Of a DNA stretch of 64,000 bases, positions 57,245 through 64,000 are shown one piece after another. Source of the DNA: Corylus avellana (taxonomy: Eukaryota; Streptophyta; Magnoliopsida; Fagales; Betulaceae); assembly GCF_901000735.1 (NCBI RefSeq), contig NC_081543.1, positions 8,787,921 through 8,851,920 on the forward strand, read 5' to 3'. A program made the position numbers and the translations under genes. A model generated the notes under the pieces. That model was given only the letters and a program-made list of their open reading frames with translations, was not told where the DNA came from and made no database searches. How positions within the stretch are numbered: the first letter of the stretch is position 1; each line of letters opens with the position of its first letter.

Positions 57245-58631
57245 TGATGTACAAATTTAATTGTACTCGCAAGCGCACGAGTCGTGTGCAATATAGTGTG
57301 TGTGCAAGTGCGAGGTCGATCCACAGGGAATTGTGTTTGTGAAATTTAATTTCTATCTAAATCAATTATATCTTAACCTAGTTCCGAATGATTTTGATCT
57401 TGAAAATAAACTAACATAAACTAAATAAAATAAAAATAATCAAAAGATAAACGACTAAGGTTTTAGAATTCACCTCACCAAATCAAAGCATACATTCTCA
57501 TGTTTTCATTCATGCATCCGACAAACAATTAAACCCTATATATGTTCTATTGTTTTTTTATAAACCAATTGAATCATTCGATGAATCCATCTCTATTACA
57601 AATCACAACGAATATCCAATTGAGATCCATTGTATCCGTAAATCACAATGGATATAAGTCTCAATCAAATCATTCGATGTATCGGTTGGATGAAACACAA
57701 CGAATATCCAACATTTTTGTGATTTATAAACAACAATCAATCACAATTTTGTCACACAATTGAACTGAAACGAACATACATTACATTAAACGACGGATTT
57801 GTACGAACGAAACATAAAAATATAAAACTAATCAATGGTGAGGTTTCATCTTCAACCTTAGTTGAAGAATTAGCCTCTCATGACAAAAGAAATCATAAAG
57901 AAACTAAATTACTTCATTAAAATTAAAAACTTACAAAAGAATTTGAGTTCCAAGTTACAAAAACCCAGAAAACAGGGAAAGCAACCAAGAACGGCGCCCC
58001 CGGCGCGTCTTCGTCTGATCCCCCTCAATTGTGAGGCTTAGAGGTCTATTTATAGGGCTTAGGAGAGTCCTAGAAGCCCTAGTAATCCTAGGAATTTCGG
58101 AGATTTAAGTCCAAGCCCAATTAGTTTAAAGAAAACCTAAGCCCAAATCGGAATAGGATTCGCCCAGAATTGCGGTCCTATCTTGCGGCATGATTTTGGC
58201 CTTGCGGCGCTCCGAATTGGGAAAATTATATTTCATAGTGAATTGTAGTAGTTTGAGTTAGCTTTCCAATGCCGCTTGAATCACCTCAATCGGATATCTG
58301 AGATGAAAGTTATGGTCAAAATACCAAGACGTATTCAGAATCCAATTTTGCATCCAATCCGATTTGACTTCAAATTGAGAAATTTCGAATTAATCCTTTC
58401 CTTTATTTGATTAAACTTTAACCATGATTGGTTAAGCTTAACCATATCCTCTAGGTCTTCCCAATTTGCCCCTTTAAGCTTGGAATTTTTCCAGAAATGC
58501 TTTCTTTTCTTCCAAAAGCCTATAAAACAAAGAAAATACAAAAAGACAGTAAAATGTTCTAATTAACCAAAACTAAAGGATTAAAACATGCAAGTTAAGG
58601 GCTGAAAATATAAATATTTTAGCACTTATCA
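57245..58631 (-). repeat. 5' LTR of the gag-only element
   Basis: 1387 bp, same sequence family as 52552-53946 and 61069-62455. The LTR at 61069 has the same length as this one. Confidence 0.9.
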
Positions 58632-59262
58632 ATAGTTCTCTCTCTGTTGATTAAGTTTTAGTGTTACTCTCTGTTTGGATGCTCAGAAAACTGTGGAAAG
58701 AAGTGTAGAAAAGAAATGGGATTGTCTCTCAGAATTTTGATTCCAAAAAATTAGGACATATTTCGGAGCTGTATTTGGCCCTCTTCAGCAACAATTTATT
58801 TTTTTCTTCTCAAAATTACTTTTGTCTGAAGCTAGTAGATTTTTTTATATTATGTTTCCCTATTCCTAGCAACGAAATAGAGCATTTGGATTTCAGTTTG
58901 CATTTGCCTTTTATTCTCTGTTTAGGTAATCATTTGGTTCTGGTTTCTTGCTTTCTCACTCTCTTTGGTTGCTGGAAGCGCACACAGTTTATACGTTTTG
59001 GCTCAAATTTTCCTCATGCTTTTTTGCTTTTTGTTTCCCTACTTATATATATATAAAAAAAAAATTGTTTCCCCAAATTTTGTCTGCAAAGCAACAGCGA
59101 ATTAGTGGTATATTAGGAGAGACTTAAAAATTGTGCAAAGAGTCATTAGAATTAGCTGAGCGAGATTATGAAACTCTTTTTGTGTTTTTTGAACTTTTCC
59201 CAAAGAAGAAATATGGGATATGGTTTTCATTCATTCTTTTCATGATTGTTTATATTTATTGA

Positions 59263-60229
<967 letters not shown>

Positions 60230-60474
60230 GTACAGTCATCATGAAGTCAATTCTAGTTATTTTGATTTTGTACTGTCCAAGCGCAAATAATATAATAGTA
60301 GTAGTAATGATAATAGTTATTATACTTGCAACAATAATTATTATTATAACGAAAATACTAATAACAATTCAATTCTAGGATGCTTATAATAAAATTTACA
60401 TGGCCTGTTGGTTAACATTACATAGCTTTGTTGGTAGCGTCTATATATATATTTTTTGGATAAGTAAAAGATTG

Positions 60475-60479
<5 letters not shown>

Positions 60480-60513
<34 letters not shown>
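60480..60513. repeat. (AT)n microsatellite
   Basis: A TATATA run of about 17 repeats downstream of the L23 fragment. Confidence 0.9.
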
Positions 60514-60515
<2 letters not shown>

Positions 60516-60690
60516 CAAGCACCTATGGATTTAGATCGCATGCCCGCTCCATTCATCCTGTTCTTATAGGGTGAGAGAGGTACCATTATTTTAAACTGGC
60601 ATATCAATGCTGCCAAGCCATTTTGAGCTGGCACATTTGGGAACAATATGGCGTATGGGAGATGTTGCTGATTTAGTACGAAGTTACTAT

Positions 60691-60790
60691 NNNNNNNNNN
60701 NNNNNNNNNNNNNNNNNNNNNNNNNNNNNNNNNNNNNNNNNNNNNNNNNNNNNNNNNNNNNNNNNNNNNNNNNNNNNNNNNNNNNNNNNN
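60691..60790. other. Assembly gap of 100 N
   Basis: Exactly 100 N. The sequence to its right starts in the middle of a segment already present at 52274, so the join may be a scaffolding artefact. Confidence 1.
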
Positions 60791-63700
60791 AGAATTCCTC
60801 AAAAATCCTACCATATCAATCTCTCTACTTAGTTCTCATCACGTTACATAAGCACGTAACAATGTCACATAATATTGATTGGAGTTATTTACTATTTGAG
60901 TCATCGACTCACAATTCCACCTATAAAATGTTTATTTTACAGTCATAGCCAACCAGGAGACGAGTGAGCCAAAGGGGTATCGACAGTATGATTTGTAGAA
61001 TCATAGGGCCAAACTTTTGGGAGTCCCATGCTAAGTACTCGGTTTTGCAAACCATGTTATATGGGTATTGATGTACAAATTTAATTGTACTCGCAAGCGC
61101 ACGAGTCGTGTGCAATATAGTGTGTGTGCAAGTGCGAGGTCGATCCACAGGGAATTGTGTTTGTGAAATTTAATTTCTATCTAAATCAATTATATCTTAA
61201 CCTAGTTCCGAATGATTTTGATCTTGAAAATAAACTAACATAAACTAAATAAAATAAAAATAATCAAAAGATAAACGACTAAGGTTTTAGAATTCACCTC
61301 ACCAAATCAAAGCATACATTCTTATGTTTTCATTCATGCATCCGACAAACAATTAAACCCTATATATGTTCTATTGTTTTTTTATAAACCAATTGAATCA
61401 TTCGATGAATCCATCTCTATTACAAATCACAACGAATATCCAATTGAGATCCATTGTATCCGTAAATCACAATGGATATAAGTCTCAATCAAATCATTCG
61501 ATGTATCCGTTGGATGAAACACAACGAATATCCAACATTTTTGTGATTTATAAACAACAATCAATCACAATTTTGTCACACAATTGAACTGAAACGAACA
61601 TACATTACATTAAACGACGGATTTGTACGAACGAAACATAAAAATATAAAACTAATCAATGGTGAGGCTTCATCTTCAACCTTAGTTGAAGAATTAGCCT
61701 CTCATGACAAAAGAAATCATAAAGAAACTAAATTACTTCATTAAAATTAAAAACTTACAAAAGAATTTGAGTTCAAAGTTACAAAAACCCAGAAAACACG
61801 GAAAGCAACCAAGAACGGCGCCCCCGGCGCGTCTTCGTCTGATCCCCCCCAATTGTGAGGCTTAGAGGTCTATTTATAGGGCTTAGGAGAGTCCTAGAAG
61901 CCCTAGTAATCCTAGGAATTTCGGAGATTTAAGTCCAAGCCCAATTAGGTTAAAGAAAACCTAAGCCCAAATCGGAATAGGATTCGCCCAGAATTGCGGT
62001 CCTATCTTGCGGCATGATTTTGGCCTTGCGGTGCTCCGAATTGGGAAAATGGTATTTCACAATGAATTGTAGTAGTTTGAGTTAGCTTTCCAATGCCGCT
62101 TGAATCACCTCAATCGGATATCTGAGATGAAAGTTATGGTCAAAATACTGAGACATATTCAGAATCCAATTTTGCATCCAATCCGATTTGACTTCAAATT
62201 GAGAAATTCCGAATTAATCCTTTCCTTTATTTGATTAAACTTTAACCATGATTGGTTAAGCTTAACCATATCCTCTAGGTCTTCCCAATTTGCCCCTTTA
62301 AGCTTGAAATTTTTCCAGAAATGCTTTCTTTTCTTCCAAAAGCCTATAAAACAAAGAAAATACAAAAAGGCAGTAAAATGTCCTAATTAACCAAAACCAA
62401 ATGATTAAAACATGCAAGTTAAGGGCTGAAAATATAAATATTTTAGCACTTATCACACCCCCAAACTTACATATTGCTAGTCCCTTAGCAATACAAAACT
62501 AAAAACAAGAATGGAAAAACAGAAAACAAAAGATAAATCAATCTTTCGTGGGATATACGATTGCATTTAGCGCATGCAACAAGCCTTTTAAACCCCTAGG
62601 TATCCCTAGAGGACGAGTGAAGTCTCGTGAGGGTTTAACAGGAATGATACCCACAAACATTTATGCACTATGTTATTTCATAAACAAGGACTTCCACACA
62701 AACACATGGTTTTTAATATCATGAGTAGGTTTATCATAATGAACACCACAATCACATCATCAAGATAAGCACAAATCATTCAACTCAAAGATGGAAATTT
62801 GAGACAACACATGTTCCAATAAGTGCAATGTGAGACTAACATAAAATCCGGAGGCTTCAATTTATTCTCAAACTTGGGTGTACTTTAGATGTGATAGGAA
62901 TTTGCTCAGATGAAACAACCAAGGCTTAATTTTTTTTTTTTTTTTTTTTTTTTTGTATAGGCTGTGCAATGCTTAGCTTCCTTAAGCTTTCTAATTGACC
63001 CATGTAACGATAACGAGTGTTGGGCCAGAGACTCCCAAACCAAATGGTTTTAGGGCACTGGATGTAGAAACATCCCTAAGGGCTTAATTACTCAAGTCAA
63101 CTAGGCTACGAAGCCAAACTAGCCATACAACCAACCAAGTTAGGTTTCTCATCTTTTTACGCGAACACTCAATGTTTTGTGAGGCATGAGGTCCGGTTAC
63201 TCAATGAGAAGCTCAAACTGATTTGAATTTTTTTTTTTTTTTTTTTTTTCAAGCCATGGTTTCATCACACTTCATCCTACCTATCTCAAAATATACCCTA
63301 ATCAAGTCAAATCTTATACCTCACCGATCCTGTGCTAGTGTGCTCGTGGTGATAAACTCGAACATGTGAAATCTCTCTAATCCAAAAATGAGTCAAAAGA
63401 CTCAGATTCCTACTGACATGTTGTGTTCAAAATGCTAAACAGACCAATGACATGCAAACCACAGAATAGGTGTTATCCTTGCTTAATCAATAACATAGCA
63501 CAATTTTTTTATTTTTTATTTTTTTTTTTAAACAAAACAAACAGATAAAAACAAACAAAAAGACACAAACAAACAAAAAGACAATGTGTTTGTCCACACC
63601 CCCAAACTTAAATGACACATTGTCCCCAATGTAGCAAGAGACACAATACCGTAGGATGCGGAAACTCGAGTGTGCAAAGGCCAGGGCGTCCCCCAGACTT

Positions 63701-64000
63701 GAACACCAAAACACCTATCAAAATCTAGCAGCAATATTTTCTCATAGAAACAAATATCAAAAGATTAATTGCTGATAGAAATAAAAAGAAAATGACACAA
63801 AATGAAATGACAAAAAGGAAAAGAAATCAAAATAAAGTGCTGAAAATAAAAAGAAAGAAAGAATACCACACTTTCCTCGATCGTTTGGGTGTCCAACCAA
63901 TCCCTTCCATCCTTTCTTCTTAAGAATTTGATATCCCTCTGGAAGGATGTTTTGCCGTCTCAGGTAGCCTAGTTGCTTGCTTCGAAAGATCTTCTTAGGA
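60791..64000. repeat. Duplicated segment, copy 2 (pairs with 52274-55480)
   Basis: Near-identical to 52274-55480. It contains the same LTR left flank (CCATGTTATATGGGTAT), so both copies derive from one insertion event and not from two separate insertions. Confidence 0.95.
61069..64000 (-). mobile_element. Gag-only LTR retrotransposon, 3' part, cut by window end
   Basis: The LTR at 61069-62455 (1387 bp), purine tract and gag tail match 52552-55480. The end of the gag-like frame lies at about 63755 onward. The element continues beyond the window. Confidence 0.85.

Larger units (their letters stand above)
52552..58631 (-). mobile_element. Gag-only (TR-GAG type) LTR retrotransposon
   Basis: Two LTRs of about 1.39 kb (52552-53946 and 57245-58631), TG...CA in form, share orientation and differ by a few substitutions and indels. 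On the minus strand the 5' LTR is the right one. A primer-binding site complementary to the tRNA-Asp 3' end follows it, and a purine tract (AAGTTTGGGGGTG) precedes the 3' LTR. The interior encodes only gag-like protein, with no protease, reverse transcriptase or integrase, so it depends on another element, probably of Ty3/Gypsy type. The outer flanks (GGTAT left, ATAGT right) do not match as a 5 bp target duplication. Confidence 0.88.

Noticed and set aside
60479..60948. Frames of about 110 codons spanning the N gap
   Set aside because: They exist only because N was translated as unknown residues.

Overview
The window is nuclear DNA from a flowering plant, probably a dicot. The evidence is split genes with GT-AG introns, a PLS-class PPR gene, a plant-type Mutator transposase, hAT and Tourist MITEs, and a tRNA-Asp-primed LTR element. 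Two runs of 100 N (10440-10539 and 60691-60790) divide it into three contigs. Each gap is bordered on one side by sequence that is repeated elsewhere in the window, so part of the layout may be an assembly effect.

Layout. 351-2065: a solo LTR with a nested hAT element. 2206-5521 (-): a ten-exon gene for a zf-HIT plus zinc-knuckle protein whose 3' end is disturbed by that LTR. 5590-10437: first copy of a 4.8 kb segment holding 5' exons of a DNA gyrase B-like gene; exon 1 lies across the gap at 10774-10963. 12168-22245: a 10 kb Mutator-like element (MULE) with inverted repeats of about 780 bp, an apparently intact eight-exon transposase gene (1083 codons) and a convergent GRF zinc-finger gene. 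22246-27066: second copy of the gyrase-bearing segment, starting at the MULE terminus. 28448-28621 (-): a 57-residue STMP1/DUF4535 protein. 29360-31416: a Copia gag relic and a small secreted Cys-rich gene. 31.6-37.5 kb: two MITE-like elements, a 2.65 kb hAT element with a perfect 8 bp target duplication, and a Myb/SANT pseudogene. 39400-45759 (-): a complete nine-exon phosphoacetylglucosamine mutase gene, with a MULE-like element carrying a receptor-kinase fragment in intron 7. 46795-48738 (-): an intact PPR gene. 50.4-52.1 kb: repeats and an LTR related to the solo LTR. 52552-58631 (-): a gag-only LTR retrotransposon. 59270-60229 (+): middle exons of a decayed ribosomal protein L23 gene. 60791-64000: a second copy of 52274-55480.

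The genes that look functional are phosphoacetylglucosamine mutase (UDP-GlcNAc synthesis), the E-class PPR protein (organellar RNA), the STMP1-like micro-protein and, with reservations, the zf-HIT/CCHC protein. They are unrelated housekeeping genes set in transposon-rich DNA and do not form one pathway. The most notable system is the MULE. Every splice phase of its transposase closes, it carries a second gene for a GRF zinc-finger protein with a C-terminal membrane segment, and the transposase contains two independent tandem expansions, one built from duplicated 66 bp exons.
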